Shown: in pieces, positions 35,441-48,489 of the stretch
Layout: every line of letters begins with the position of its first letter
Numbering within the stretch: position 1 is the first letter of the stretch
DNA from: Panax quinquefolius
Taxonomy: Eukaryota; Streptophyta; Magnoliopsida; Apiales; Araliaceae
NCBI GenBank assembly: GCA_020205615.1
Contig: CM035166.1
Span: 84,869,135 to 84,933,134, forward strand
Reading direction: 5' to 3'
DNA length: 64,000 nt
Program-made: the position numbers and the translations under genes
Notes under the pieces: model-generated
Told to the model about the DNA's origin: nothing
The model's database searches: none
Seen by the model: the letters and a program-made list of their open reading frames with translations, nothing else

Positions 35441-36200
35441 GAATCTCCGATAATAACCATTTAAGCCCTAAAGCTACGCACCCGGTCATCGACTTTGGTT
35501 GCTCCCAACTTTGTACTGCTTCAATCTTCGTTGGGCCAACAAATACTCCATGTTTTGACACCACGTGCCCAAGGAATGCTACTTCCTCAAACCAGAACTC
35601 ACATTTCTTCAGCTTGGCATAAAGCTTGTTTTCACGAAGCTTTTCAAGTATCAGCTTCAAATGGTGCTCATGATCTTCACGGCTTTTGGAATAGATGAGG
35701 ATGTCATCAATAAAGACAACAACAAACTGATCCAAATATTCCTTGAATACACGGTTCATCATATCCATGAAAGCAGTAGGAGCATTAGTCAATCCAAAAG
35801 ACACGACTAAGAATTCATAATGCCAGTACCGAGTTCTGAAGGCAGTCTTTGGAATATCCATAGTTTTAATCTTCAGCTGATGATATCCAGAACAAAGATC
35901 GATCTTTGAAAAGAATTGTACTCCTTGTAACTGGTCGAACAGGTCATCAATGCGAGGTAGCGGATACCTATTCTTGATGGTGACATGGTTTAATTCTCAT
36001 TAGTCAATACAAAGTCGCATACTCCCGTCTTTCTTCTTTCTGAATAAAGCAGAGCACCCGAGGAGATGTACTAGGACGAATGAAACCTATATGTCTAACG
36101 GTTCTGTAGTTGGACTTTTAACTCACGAAGTTTAATAGGAGCCATTCGATATGGGGTTTTAAAATGGGCTTTGTACCCAGTTCAAGGTCGATAAAGAATT
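35268..36200 (-). pseudogene. reverse transcriptase domain of element B
   Basis: Minus-strand open piece 35268-35861 contains [19 protein letters not shown], the catalytic FIDD box at residues 50-53 and [10 protein letters not shown]. The frame shifts near 35470 within the thumb. The fingers and first catalytic Asp lie in 35862-36100 in broken frames (LRLKI, DLFDQL region). Confidence 0.8.
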
Positions 36201-36860
36201 CAACATCACGTTCGGGGTAGTACCAGGAAGTTCTTCAGAAATACATCGAGGAAATTCTCTAACAATGAAATATTATTCAAATCGACTTGTCTTTGTTCAA
36301 ATCCATAACATGGGCTAAGAAAGCTTGACATCAGTTTTTCAATAAGCGAATAGCTTTATAGCTTGATATGATAGTGGTGATTTTAGTGGTTTAGTTGTTT
36401 AAATTAAGTATAATGAGGTTGGTTAGGAATATGAAAACTAACAACCTTATGAAAAGCAATCAATTTTGGCATCTTGAGTGGTTAACCAATCAATTCCTAA
36501 AATCACATCAAAAGCAAATATCTTTAAAGAGATAAGATCAGCGGGTAATGTGATAGTGCCAACTTGGATCATGCAAGATTTATAAAGCTGTGGATGTAAC
36601 AAAAGTTTCACCCAATGAGTCTCCACCGATAAATCAAAGTCTAATTTCTCGAGTCAAGTTTAAGCGTTGAGCACAAGCAAGGAGAGATAAAGAATGGGTA
36701 GAAAGCGGTATCTAGTAAGGTATAAACTTTGCAAGAGTTCAAGATTAGCTTACCGTAATCACCTCGTTCGGGTTCCTCGCGTTTTGGCGATCCACGACAA
36801 ACGTTCTTCCGAGAATCGCCGATTTCAACTTATCAAGTGAGCGACCCTTGGAGTCACCAT
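36201..36860 (-). pseudogene. protease region of element B
   Basis: Colinear with 8341-9060 of element A at the DNA level, but with many small indels, so no long frame remains. The active-site region at about 36705-36730 is frameshifted. Confidence 0.65.
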
Positions 36861-37990
36861 CCCGATTGAACTTGGTTTTGCTTCTGAGAACAATCCCGAG
36901 CTATGTGGCCTTCCTTTCCACGGTTGTAACATACCTTGGATTGTTGTGGACGGTTTGGTGATATGTCCCTCTTTCCCTCATTTGTAACATCTCTGGCGGT
37001 CGTTCTCCTCCCTAGAATTTGTTGTTGGTCTTTGGTCTTCTTCTTTGATGTTTTCCGTCATTGTTGAATCTCCTCTTTACGAAATTTCCACTTGACTCAC
37101 CTCTTCTATTATCATGGCCACGATGACCACCCGAGTGGTTACCGCTTTTTGTTCATATTTTTCCCTCCTCGTTGGTTATCATCGCTCTGATGACTGCTGT
37201 CACCGGTATGACCCTGGTAGTGGTCCCTCGGTTGCACATACTCATTATCTCGCTCTAATAATTGAGCCACATTTACAACATCTCGAATATAAAGAAAATT
37301 TATGAGATATAAGATATTCTTAGAATCTCGGGCTTTAGACCTCTCAGAAACATCCTTGTCATTCGTTCCTCATTTTCGACCAAATGAGGTGGAAACCTGG
37401 ATAACTCTGCAAACTTCACCTCGTCTTTGGGACCTTTGTCGTGTTATTTTGTTCGGTCGATAAAACTCTACCTCCTTCATATGATGAATACTTTCGGGAA
37501 AGTACTTGTCATTGAATAGTTTCTGAAATGTTTTCCCAAGACATCTTTGAGTTAAATTTGGTGAGTACGCTTCACAGACTCCCACCGGTGAATACGCCCT
37601 CGCATGGAACATAAAGCGTGGCGAATGGAACCTTACGTTCCGCGTGCATCCCAAGACATCGAATATCTTGATAATTTGCTTGACCCACGTTTTTCGCCAT
37701 GATCGGATCCGGCTTTCCCTTAAATTCGGTGGGTCCCGACTCTTTGAAGCTGCTTGGTTTTTGTGACAAGCCAGCGCATTGCTATCATTTCCACCAGTGA
37801 TTGTACGAGTTTCCTAAATGCGGTTTTGCATAAAATGCAAAAAAACTTTGAACATCCCATCATTCATCATTTGTTCGGTGAGTGTTATTTACAGGAGGAT
37901 TATTGCCTTCTTGTTACACGTTCTCCTGGTTTGTAACTAAAGGTTGTTCCAAGGTCTCATATACTCCATTGTTAACGTTCTCAGCAGCCA
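36861..37990 (-). pseudogene. gag of element B
   Basis: Fragments in several minus-strand frames: EFKGKPDPIMAKNV (about 37710) and a zinc knuckle reading CYNRGKEGHIARDC at about 36900, in which the second zinc ligand Cys is Arg. The change is CTG to CCG compared with element A. Confidence 0.68.
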
Positions 37991-38156
37991 TTCTTAAATA
38001 CTGCCATAAAACAAGGGTTAATTAAACAAATTAACATATCACATAATATCCCTATATTATGGTGACCAACAAATAAGCTTAGAAAGGACACACTAGTGAA
38101 GGATTTACTCATCTCTCCTCTCTAGTTCTATTCCCGATCTCGCTTGGAGACCATAT

Positions 38157-38174
38157 CCCTAAGCTTTGATACCA
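38157..38174 (-). other. primer-binding site of element B
   Basis: Minus-strand TGGTATCAAAGCTTAGGG, two bases from the 5' LTR. One base differs from the intact tRNA-Met match in element C. Confidence 0.8.
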
Positions 38175-38176
38175 AG

Positions 38177-40660
38177 TGTGGCGACCCCAAAATAGGTATC
38201 TGACACCCATTCTAAGTCGCCAAATACATGGTACGTAAAGCAAACTACAACTTCAATAATACAATTATCGCGTGCAAAATCACGACAACACATCTATGAG
38301 TTTAAATACAAATATTGTCTTCTGAAGCGGTATCCACACTCAAATAATTCTTCATTACAATTATTCAAACACTATTTTACGAGAAATAGTGAGGACGCTA
38401 AAACATCTTTCTAGAACCATCACTTCCATTACCCAGCTAGTTCTGCTTATGTTCTCACCTCACGAGAAAAATGGAACAAAAGGAAAAAGGTGAGCTCAAC
38501 TAGCCCAGTAAAGAATATTATGACTAAGATAATATACAACAAATTATCGTTAGTCTTCAACAGGGAAAAATCTTATAAAATATAATAGACAACAAGTTTT
38601 AGATCAACAACTGCAGCGGAAACAACAATTCATTAGAAGAGTCAAGTAGAGAATGAGTTCTACTATCTTCTAAGATTTAAAAGTCCATCATCAATTTTAT
38701 CCCTGTAACAACAATCAATATACATCTTTAATCAATATTCATCTTTGCACTACAGGCCAAAGATATTCATTTGTATCACCAGTTGGTCATGTTCATCTCA
38801 ACACCTATTCATCTTCGCACTACGGGCCAAAGATATTCATCAGTTAATCATTCATCTTTGCACTACAGGCCAAAGATATTCAGTAATATCATCATTTAGG
38901 ACTGAGGATGATGAAAAATATTTTAAAGAAAATGAATCCAGTGAAACAGGAGAGCAAATAGTAAGGATTCATAAAACAGTTTATCCAAGATCAATAATAC
39001 TCCATAATAACCAATTTTGAAGCAAAATTCAAGAATAAAGATCAAAACATGGATACAATCAAAGATAGTAATCATAATAGACATCTTGGACAAAAAGAAG
39101 AAAATTTCATTTTTCGGTGAATAGTGTATTCGTGAATATTGCCGTATATGTGAATAGTGCCGTATATGTGAATAGTAACCCCGACACAAAAAGTTCCAAA
39201 TTTGATAAAAACGTTCACCAATATTTCGGCATAATGATATTGAAGAAAATAATATCATTTAAGAAGAAAATAACATCTCTTACCTCAAAATAACCGTACT
39301 TCTGACTGAATTTCGGATATAGTGCTGACAGAAACTTGTACTAAAAAATAGAAACTCACAAAGTATCTAAATACTCACAAAATACGCTCGATAATATAGA
39401 GAGAGAAAGAGAGAAAACTTATGTTTCTGGTGTGATTTTCAATTCTAACTTAACCCTCTATTTATAGGAAAATGTTAGCAGACTTGACCTGCAACCTGAT
39501 GGCTTTACCTGCTACTATTCCCACCCACCACATTTGAAATAAAATTCAACACATTTCTTCACCAACCACAAGTGGGGCCCACTCAATTCTAGAATTTTCC
39601 ACCAAAATGCTAAATTCGGATACTTCAACAATTTCTGAACCAGTCACCTCTTAAAATTCATAACAAATCACACGTTCATTTTTAATGGTTCAAAATTTGT
39701 GGACATATACTCAACTTATATATGTATAACATATCCAAAAATTACAATGATCCAACGGTCGGATTAAAAATTATAACTCACATAATATATCTAAAAACAC
39801 CGGTTTAATTTTTTAATACATTCATTCAAACAAAAATCTTGATAAAACACCTCAACATTAACTCTTTCATTTTAACCACAATAAATATATCCAACATTTA
39901 TATCCACATAAAATAAATATTTTCTTATCATATGAATCAATAATTAATTATTCACAAATAATATTACGAGAATCACATTTATAATGACAGGTAGTTCTAG
40001 GAAAGAGGGGCTTTCGATAAGAATTTCTCTTTCTTGGTAGCAATTAATTAGGTGACCAAACCTCTCCTTGATGAGAACTTTCTAGACATTGCCAATAATG
40101 CTATCTAATAATATTATTCAAATAATATGAATTATTGATGCGATAATGGGAAATACTGTGCAGTGACAATTATTGAAACAACAATAATATAAAATATCAA
40201 CGTAGCAATTATTGAATCAATAAAATAAAATATTGAGCAAAGTAACTCTTTGTAACAATTATTGAGTAGTGCCTTTTTACGTAATGATCAATAATTCATC
40301 AATATTGTGCATCCACAGCGTATTCGTATTTTAACCATAAGGTATTCAATAGTGTTAACGGTAACAACTACTTCGTTATTTATAAAAACTCAAACTTGTC
40401 ATTTTTTTCATCCGACAATTATTCTGTTATGGGGCCCACAAATGACTGCGCCGTCGTACGAATAGACCCCGACAACGAGAATATTCCACGACCAAATGAA
40501 TATTCCCCAACAACAATGATTATTTTATAACCACTTGCATATTTTGCAAAATTTACACATTTCACCCATAACCAGAGAATTATATCAAATTAATACCTTA
40601 TTATTCACAATAATAATTAGAGGAAATTCGATTTTATTTATAATAAGTTGGGGTCTTACC
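38177..40660 (-). repeat. 5' LTR of element B
   Basis: 2484 bp, colinear with 30851-33329. TATA box at 39459-39466 on the minus strand. Differences from the sister LTR cluster at CAG and CTG words. Confidence 0.9.
39459..39466 (-). promoter_or_regulatory. TATA box in element B 5' LTR
   Basis: Minus-strand TATAAATA; this is the LTR that would drive transcription of element B. Confidence 0.55.
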
Positions 40661-43600
40661 CATAAGCATTAGGGATATCACACCATTCAAGTGCACAAGA
40701 CCTTAACATGTCCTCCAACATTTGAATAGTCTGTTCGAATTGCCCATCGGTTTGCGGATGGAAAGAAGTACTAAAATTGAGTCGAGTGCCCCAAGCTCAT
40801 TGAAATCCTTTTCAGAATTGTGAAGTGAACCGTGGGTCCCGATCTGAAATAATATGCACCGGAGTACCATGAAGTCTAACAATCTCCTGCTGAAAGATAT
40901 GCGTTATCCTGTCCATCGAGTAACCTTCATGGTTAGCTAAAAAGTGTGTCGATTTGGTCAACGGATCCACCACAACCTAAATGACATCATTCCTCTTGAA
41001 AGTCTTTGGAAAAACCAGTCACAAAATCCATCATGATATCCACCCATTTCCAAACTAGAATGTCTAACTGTTGTAGCAAACCACTAGCTCGTTGATGTTA
41101 TATCTTCACTTGCTGACAAGTGAGGCACTTCCCCACACATTGTGACAACCCAAGAAATCGGATGACCTTGTAATAGGTTTTTAAGATGAATATCTAATAA
41201 AAAGAACTTTTATTGATAGTGCCATGTGTTATGTGATTTAGGTCGATTAATGACCTAGTTTACGTGTTACGTGATTATGTATGAGTTTTTGGAGTTTTTG
41301 GGAGAAATAAATTTTTCCGAGAAAAACACTAAAACACTATTCATAAAATGCAGAAAACGCTAATAAAACATTTTTTTTTAGAAATTTTGAATTACATCAT
41401 AGCGTTTATTTGAGAAGAAGAAATGAAATCTCTAATAAAAGTTATTTCCCAAAATAAGCTATAAAAACACTATTCACACAAACAACATTTTTTATATTTT
41501 TGAATTACGATATAACGTTTGTTTAGGAAATGGGAACAGAGTGCATAATTTAAATTACGATACGTGAAAGTTGATTTTTCGACTAATTGAAAAAGTTAGA
41601 AAATCTAACTAGAAAATAAAATAACTAATTAAATTTAGGTTAATTAACTAAGCCAAGGATTTTAAAGGCTTGGTTAGGATTTGTAGGATTTGGCTAGGTT
41701 TGAGCCAAGGGTTGAGCTAAAATTTTGGATGGCTTGGCTAGGGTTGGTGTTAAGGCTCAAGGTTAGGGTTAAAACCTAATACGGAAGGCAAAGACTTAGA
41801 AGGCCATGTGTTACTTGTTATCAATTTGAGCATGTGGAGGGGGGTGGGGTGGGGTGGGGGAACAGTGGCGAGTCATCTAGCATGACTCACCTTATTTAGC
41901 CAATAAGAGCTTGACAGCTATCAAGTTGCATACCTATGGTTAATTTAATTGAGGTATGATTAAGTTAACTAGGGGAGGGTTATTATGAGTTTAGAAGTTG
42001 GTGACATTTAACTAAAGTATGGTTAAGTCTCTTAGTTGAACCAATGCAAGTATACTTGCATTTTCTACTTTATTCATTTCATTAAGTCATTTGGATAGAA
42101 AATAGAGAGAAAGAAAGAGAGAGTCCACGATTTGAGAAGGAAGAAGGATCTAGCAAGCTTCACTCAGCTTTATTCATTAAGTTAGCAAGGAATAAGAAGA
42201 AGAACAATAACAAAAGGTAAATCTAAAACAATAACTTCTTCATCTCTTTTATTTTGAAACTTTGATTGGTGATTAGTTGTTGTTGTGATGGAAGATCATG
42301 AAGGATCTTAAAATTATAAGGAGGTTATGATGATGATAGTATGATTAAACTATGTAATATTGCAAGAAAATAATGAAAGTACAAACATATGCGTAAAGGA
42401 TGAACTATGGACAAGTAGTGAACTTTTAATGGGCTGTTTTGGGACCATTTTGCTATGATGTCCCAAATATAAAAATTAAGTTATATGGTGTTATTTTATG
42501 CTCTTATGAGTTATGAACATCACCCAATTGGAATGAAGGTAAAAGTTTTTGTAACGAAGTTATGACGGATTTTTTTGTAAACCTAGTTAAAAACTGTAAA
42601 ACTAGTGTGTGCACTGACTTTTGAGTCAGTTTTTGGGGGAGTTAAAGCTTCTATAAAATTTTTATTTTCTAGGGATTTTTTAGTTCGTAGAACAAGGAAT
42701 CTATAGGCTTAAGAACGACCTCATTCCGACTTCGGATGATCAAGTTATGAAGTTTTGAAGTAAGGTCGTTCAAATAGACAAAATATGAAAATTTCAAAAA
42801 AAAAAATAGTTTGCTACCCCGTTTTTGTAAAAGCCATAACTTTTAAGTATAATGAGTTAGAAGATGAGACTTATATCAAAAGAAAGATCTGAAATTTGAG
42901 TTAGCTAAACACAGAATTAAGAATCACCCAAAAATTCTTTATGGTTTGTTCGTAGTGAACGTTTGAATCATACTGGTCGGGTGAAAAACTGCCTGCCAGA
43001 ATATGGAAAATCAGATTTTGACTTGTTTTTTGTATGAATTTTCTGGACAAATGTGTTTAGAATTTGAAAGTGGTAAAAATATGAAAGTTGTATCCCTGGA
43101 AGTTAGCTACACGTGGGCACAAGAATCACTCAAAACTATTTTGAATTTTTTTAATTAGTTATGATTTTTTTAGCAAGAGGGTAAAGCTGGCCAAATTTTT
43201 AACAATCTAACCTTGGTTGTAAAAACTGAAAATCTGTTTTGATTGGAGAAGGGGATGAAACCAGGGCCTAGATGAGATTAAAGTAGACTATATAAGCTTT
43301 AATTTGAAGTAAGAATTAACAAAATTGGATCTCTAACGAATGAGTTATGAATTTTAAAAAAAAAACATAAAGGATGATTATGAGGGTCGTGACGTTCCCG
43401 AACGCCGCAACGCCAAGAGACATTTTTGAAAGGTTATTGCGCTACTTTATTTATAAAATGCGAACAACATAAAATGAGTAATAATGTAATGTAAACCAAT
43501 ATATGAAGTCGTTATGTGGCTAATTGGTATATTATCGTTAATTAAATTGTGTAGGACAATTGATGGAAGATTTAGCATATAAATTAAAGAATGCCTCAGG

Positions 43601-44890
43601 CAAGTTTCCGAACTCCCATTCAATTTATGTATTGAATGCATGTTCAAATTTACGCAATGCTTTCATATTGTGTGAATTCATGTTTTCCGACTTACACAAA
43701 TTTATATATTGTGCAAGTATTCAAAGACCTTGTACAAATTTATTATTCAGTGTAAGACATTAGTTTAAACTGTGAAATTTTATTTGTTATATAAAATTCA
43801 ACGTATGATGTGATTATAAGTTATGAAAATGAGTTTCTGCCATTTGATTCGACTTAACTCGATTTGTTGAACTATTCTAGTCGGAATATTTATTGGTGAA
43901 ATATGAATTGTAATAATTCTTGAATTGTGATAAGTTAGTAGTGCCAAAGCAAATAATTTGGGCAAGTATTCATATGTGTTGCACTCCATGCAATAATGTG
44001 ATATGTGAGTAAATGTTGTTATAATTGTAATAAAGTAGATACATGTTGTATCATAGTTGTGAAGTAGACATAGTAGATGTTAAATCTAAGAAAGAATAGA
44101 GAAGGAATGTTATGGTCTTGAGGATTGGTCAATATGTCATTTCAAAAACTTTATATGAAAGGAAATTATTGTCCCTATTTATTTGAAACTGCTTCACAAC
44201 TATTATTCAGTTGTTGAAGTTTTCAAAGAATATGTTGATATTTCATTATGTTGTTGATTGTTTATTCAACTGCTATACTTGCTGAGCAATTAAATGTTCA
44301 CCCTTCCTTAAAATAAAATGTTTTCAGCAAAGCTAGAACGAACAAAGGAATCCGATGAAGATTAGCGAAAGGATCAAGTATTGATTTGAAGAAGTGCTTG
44401 TTAAATTAAATGTATCTGTTGTGGCGGAGAAAAGTCAAATGTATGGTTGTACTAGATAAATGATGTAATATTCATTAGTCTTGTGATTTGAAAATGTAAA
44501 GGTCTTAGAGCCTAGGATTAGAAGGTGACATATTGTAATATATTTAAATTACATTTATGTCTTAAGATTATATGGGTGTATGCATTAATTGAATGAATAG
44601 CACCGTGACGCACCGAACCCGGGTTTAAAGGTAGACCGGGGTTTGTGGGCATTACACATATTCCGCCACATCTCGCTTCATCCCATTCCACCAAAAATTC
44701 TTCTCCAAATCTCTATACATTTTTGTAGAACATGGATGAGTAGAAAATGACGAACTATGAGCTTCAACCAACACAACATCCCCCTCCCCGAATGATTGGA
44801 TCCAACGGCACACACAAACGGTCACCCAACCAAATCACATCGTGATCATCAATATTAAAATCAATTTTTGGTAGACCTAATCTTAATATA
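40661..44890 (-). pseudogene. older chromovirus integrase gene, split by a solo LTR
   Basis: The minus-strand pieces 44657-44890 and 40661-41140 form one broken integrase. The first piece shows DDHDVIWLGDRLCVP and the zinc-finger region STKMYRDLEKNFWWNGMKRD with a stop in front. The second shows VDIMMDFVTGFSKD (first catalytic Asp) and, in other frames, the PSANR and EDMLRSCALEW-like region. Beyond 40661 the rest of integrase is missing; past element B only the 3' tail of the element (30541-30850) follows, so an internal deletion preceded the insertion of B. More diverged than A or B. Confidence 0.7.
41141..44656 (+). repeat. 3.5 kb solo LTR
   Basis: Starts TGTGACAACCC and ends GTGGGCATTACA, splitting the integrase pseudogene. 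The flanks CACAT and CATAT do not give a clean 5-bp duplication, possibly because of a 2-bp loss at the right edge. AGAGAGAAAGAAAGAGAGAG at 42103-42122 resembles the leader of the other Tekay-like LTRs and suggests plus orientation. No interior and no gene. GGGGTGGGGTGGGG run at about 41838-41858. Confidence 0.7.
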
Positions 44891-45145
44891 ATCAACTATC
44901 TATTAACATGTTTGGATCATTACTAACAAAATTATTAACATCAAATAATTAGTGTATTGAATGAAATTGGAAGAAATGTGTAATGGAGGATAGCCAAATC
45001 CGAAAGTAATGGAATCACAATAAACAAATCGGAACATTGCAAGAATAATTCTTGTTATTGGATGAGTTTACTAAATCAATCCATTACAACGAACCAATTA
45101 CACGTAAACCAAAAATAATAGAAAGAACAGAACTCTCCATTTCGT
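44891..45145. other. spacer 3' of the AGP peptide gene
   Basis: AT-rich, no frame. Probably contains the 3' untranslated region of the minus-strand gene at 45146-45382; no classic AATAAA was identified. Confidence 0.35.
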
Positions 45146-45382
45146 CTAGGCCACTTTTTCTTCATTTTTTTTCTGTCTCTTGTTTTCGAGAGTGGTTTTT
45201 AGTGCCTGTAGAGGGCAAAAAACTGACATGAGGGAAGCCCCTACCAATCCGACAGCCGGCAAAGCAGTAGCGGCATCACTAGATGGTGCTGCCATGGGAG
45301 ATTCAGTTGGTGCTTGAGCCAATACTGCGCTCATGGAGGCGGCAGCGACAAGGGCAGCAAAAGCGATCTTCTTCATTTCCAT
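45146..45382 (-). CDS. AGP23: AGP23-like arabinogalactan peptide, frameshifted near the end
   Basis: Starts [20 protein letters not shown]. Residues 1-22 form a secretion signal ending at Ala-Gln. The short mature core has the Ala-Pro and Ser-Pro dipeptides (APTESP, AAP) that plant cells hydroxylate and glycosylate with arabinogalactan. Then comes [14 protein letters not shown], the start of the hydrophobic GPI-addition tail of the AGP23/AGP40 peptide family. The family is normally about 60 residues. Here the frame continues to 78 with a charged [10 protein letters not shown] tail. One base less at about 45223 would end the protein as SFFALYRH at 45199, the expected length and tail. So this is either a recent frameshift or a sequence error. 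These peptides sit on the outer plasma membrane and wall; Arabidopsis AGP23 is pollen-expressed. Confidence 0.75.
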   Translation of the reverse strand: MEMKKIAFAALVAAASMSAVLAQAPTESPMAAPSSDAATALPAVGLVGASLMSVFCPLQALKTTLENKRQKKNEEKVA

Positions 45383-45499
45383 TATGAAAACTAAAGGCGT
45401 AATATCGGCAAAAACTCTCAGAAAAAAATGAGAATATTTACCGGATGGAAGCTTAATATGGCTTTTGCTGTTGAGGAAATGAGAGGGTCTTGGTGGAGG

Positions 45500-45507
45500 T
45501 ATTTATA
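45500..45507 (-). promoter_or_regulatory. TATA box of the AGP23-like gene
   Basis: Minus-strand TATAAATACC about 118 bases upstream of the start codon, leaving a leader of roughly 85-90 bases. Confidence 0.6.
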
Positions 45508-46058
45508 AGGTTGGTCATATATGTTAAATTCTTTTTTTGTGCTATATATGCTTCTTCTTCTTCTTTTGTGGTTATTTGGTTTTTGCATGTAAAAGAATGG
45601 TTGAGGTTTTGATATGTAAGAGGAGATTTTGAACATTGGAACGAGTCTTAAGGTAGGGTTGTTGGTATGTCTATATATATGTATACATTCTCCCTCCGTT
45701 TTAGCTTTCAAAATAAAAGTAAATTTTCTATTGTATTTTGAATACGTAGCATATTTTTATATTTTTAATATAAGGTGAATATATTTTTCTTTTCAGAACA
45801 CGAGTATATTTGTTTATATGTGTGCATGTATGGTTTTTAGATTTGAATTTCATGAAGTTGTCACTCTTGATCATTATGAATTTTAAAACTTTTTGTTGCA
45901 TTTGTTATAACAAAGGTTGTATTTGAACTTTACCTTCCTGTTTGTACAGAGCCAATATAAATTAATGCAATATTTACTATAATTAATGCAGTAAAAGTAC
46001 AAAATTGAGGTGATACATAAATATAAAACAAATCTTTCCACATATTTCAATGTATTTG

Positions 46059-46108
<50 letters not shown>

Positions 46109-46160
46109 CATCTATATTATCCAAAAATAAATACAGATAATTTGACTTCTCTTACTTTTT
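45508..46160. other. AT-rich upstream region of the AGP23-like gene
   Basis: No gene. CTCCCTCCGTTTTAG at about 45690 resembles one Stowaway end without a partner. (TA)n at 46062-46105. Confidence 0.4.
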
Positions 46161-46162
46161 TT

Positions 46163-46670
46163 TGGTTCGACCTTTGATTTTTTTCTATGTGAAATTAACT
46201 TTTATTACTTATCAATCGAAATCATAAACTATTTGGTTCGTCCTCTTTTTTTTTTTGATTCGACCTTTGACTTTTTTCAATGTGAAATCAACTTTTATTG
46301 TTTATCAATCTAAATTAAAAACTACTCCTTCCGTCCCATGATAAAAATCCTTATTATTATTTTGGGTAGTCCCATGTTAAATATCTATTTTCCTTTAATA
46401 ACCAAACTTTTACACATATTTTCTTATTATACCCGTAACATTAAATATCTCATACTTTTATTATTCTAATTCTCTCTCTATATTTAATGACATTATTATG
46501 GACAATTTTGTCATTTCATTCATCTTCTTAATATGCGTGAAAATTCATCAGAACTTTTATCCTGGGACGGAGGGAGTATATAAAATTAGTAATTTAGTTT
46601 TATAAGAAAACAAGAAGAATTAGTAGAAGTCAACTTTTATTACTTATCAATCCAAATTGGAAACTCAAAT
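46163..46670. repeat. direct repeats of about 95 bp, split by a MITE
   Basis: TTCGACCTTTGA, TGTGAAAT and CAACTTTTATTACTTATCAA recur at about 46168, 46258 and (second half only) 46627. The MITE at 46325 lies between the second and third copies. Confidence 0.7.
46325..46576. mobile_element. Stowaway MITE (Tc1/mariner type)
   Basis: 252 bp with ends CTCCTTCCGTCCCA and, inverted, CTCCCTCCGTCCCA, flanked by TA on both sides (46323-46324 and 46577-46578). No coding capacity, as typical of Stowaway. Confidence 0.92.
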
Positions 46671-46679
46671 TAGTAGTAT

Positions 46680-47965
46680 AATTTCATCGAGTAATAATTA
46701 AAATAAGATTATGTTAATTAATATTAATTTATTACTTTTATTCAAATATATATAAGTATAATTATAATTTCAAGTATAAGTAAGAATTAATTATTATTTA
46801 GATAATATAATTTTAGAAAATCACCTTACAAAATATTAAACTATATACTATTAATGTATATATACATATAGGTATAAATATAATACATTAACCAATAATA
46901 TGATTCAATTATTAGATTAAAAATAAAAAAAGTATAATTTTATTCAATATAATAAAAATAATAAATTATAATGGTAAGAACCCGACTTTTAATTAGTCAA
47001 TCAAACATACTTTTTCTTTATGTGTTTCTAAAATAGTAATGTGTTAAATTGATAAAAAAAAAAGTTAAAATTAAGAATAATATGTGCAAATTGATGTTTC
47101 ACAGAGGCATAAAAGAGATCTAGAAGGGGGGGGGGGGGGATTTGAATAAATCTTCTAAAACTTTTTTTTATATTTAAAGATCAATTAACAAATAATTAAT
47201 AAGATCAATTAATTTAGCACAACAGAATATTAGTTTAATATCCTCTTAAAGATTTAATGAAATCTCAGTTCTAAATTTAACACTTGTGATAATTAGTCAC
47301 TATTAGATATAACAATTAATGATAGAATCTGAGTATTACAGGCAGGCGAGATGACAAGAGAACGCCCGCCAGGCCCTGATTGAGGGGCCTAAATTTTTTT
47401 ATTAAAAAGATTATCGATATTATGCATTAACAATGGGGTCCTCTACACTAATATACAATAAATAGAAAGTAATTACAAGAATAGTGCATCATTCAAATAA
47501 TAATAATAATAGTGCAATAATATATAATAATATCAATAATAGTGCAATACACATCATATTACCGAATCCAACTGAAATAGAAAACCCGTAATTCAAGGAG
47601 AAAACTACTCCACTTTGTGTGGCAGTTACCAACCAACCCAAACATTCAAAAATCACGTCAAAAAAATGAAGAATCCATAGAAGAACAAATAGAAAACTTC
47701 ATAGATCAGTAAAATCTATAATAAAGGAGCAATCGAGAAGAAGCATAATCATTAATACAAAAGAAGCCGAATTCGAAAGCACAAAGAAGCAAAAATAGAG
47801 CAGCCGAAAACCAACATGCACAAACCAATCAAAGGATTCCAAAACAGAATAAAAAAATTGAGTCTGAAACTGCAAACTGAATCTGGAATGTGACTACAAA
47901 GGTACGAAGCAATTAATCTATATACTAAAATCTATTAATTTAACTTTGTATCCAACAAAGAGTGT
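46680..47965. other. AT-rich spacer
   Basis: No gene seen. A run of 14 G at 47126-47139 and a short GC-rich patch at 47340-47392 (GGCAGGCGAGATGACAAGAG) stand out. The rest has no recognisable family. Confidence 0.4.
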
Positions 47966-48489
47966 AAGATTTGTTACGTATTTATTACAAATTCAAAGTT
48001 TGGGGACATTCATATAAAGGTTTGGTTACCTTGATTTAAGTGTTCATTATTTATCATTTTACCTTCACTACAACATAATTTGTGATTTGTTTATAAACGA
48101 AATGAAAATAGTATGTTGCAAAAGCATTGACACTACTAAAAAAATGGTCATTTGTGATGGCCAAAATCCATCACAAAAAGTGGGAAAACCATCACGAAAT
48201 GGCTTTAAGCATCACAATGGTCGTCTTGTATACGCCCATAATGAAAGGTTTTACGTGATGATTTTGACAATCACGCAAACGCTTAATGCTTTTGTGATGA
48301 TTAATACAATCACATTAACACATAATCTATTATGATTGTCAAAGTCATCACAAAAATGTATCTCTATTTACGTATAATTTATTTCACTGTACTAATTGTA
48401 TCTATATTAATTGTATTAAATGATACTTGTAGGATTCGAACCCTCCCCCCATTTGCAAACTAAATAACGAGTATTCACTACAACAAAAA

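Larger units (their letters stand above)
30851..40660 (-). mobile_element. Tekay-type Ty3/gypsy chromovirus B (full length)
   Basis: 9.8 kb with two LTRs of about 2.48 kb (30851-33329 and 38177-40660) and a 5-bp target duplication CATAA (30846-30850 and 40661-40665). The minus-strand interior has primer-binding site, gag, protease, RT, RNase H, integrase, chromodomain and polypurine tract in the Ty3/gypsy order. A 452-codon integrase frame is open; other genes are broken. Structurally the most complete element in the window. Confidence 0.92.

Noticed and set aside
45418..45711. 97-codon minus-strand frame upstream of the AGP gene
   Set aside because: It overlaps the TATA box and leader of the AGP23-like gene, is low in complexity and has no domain.
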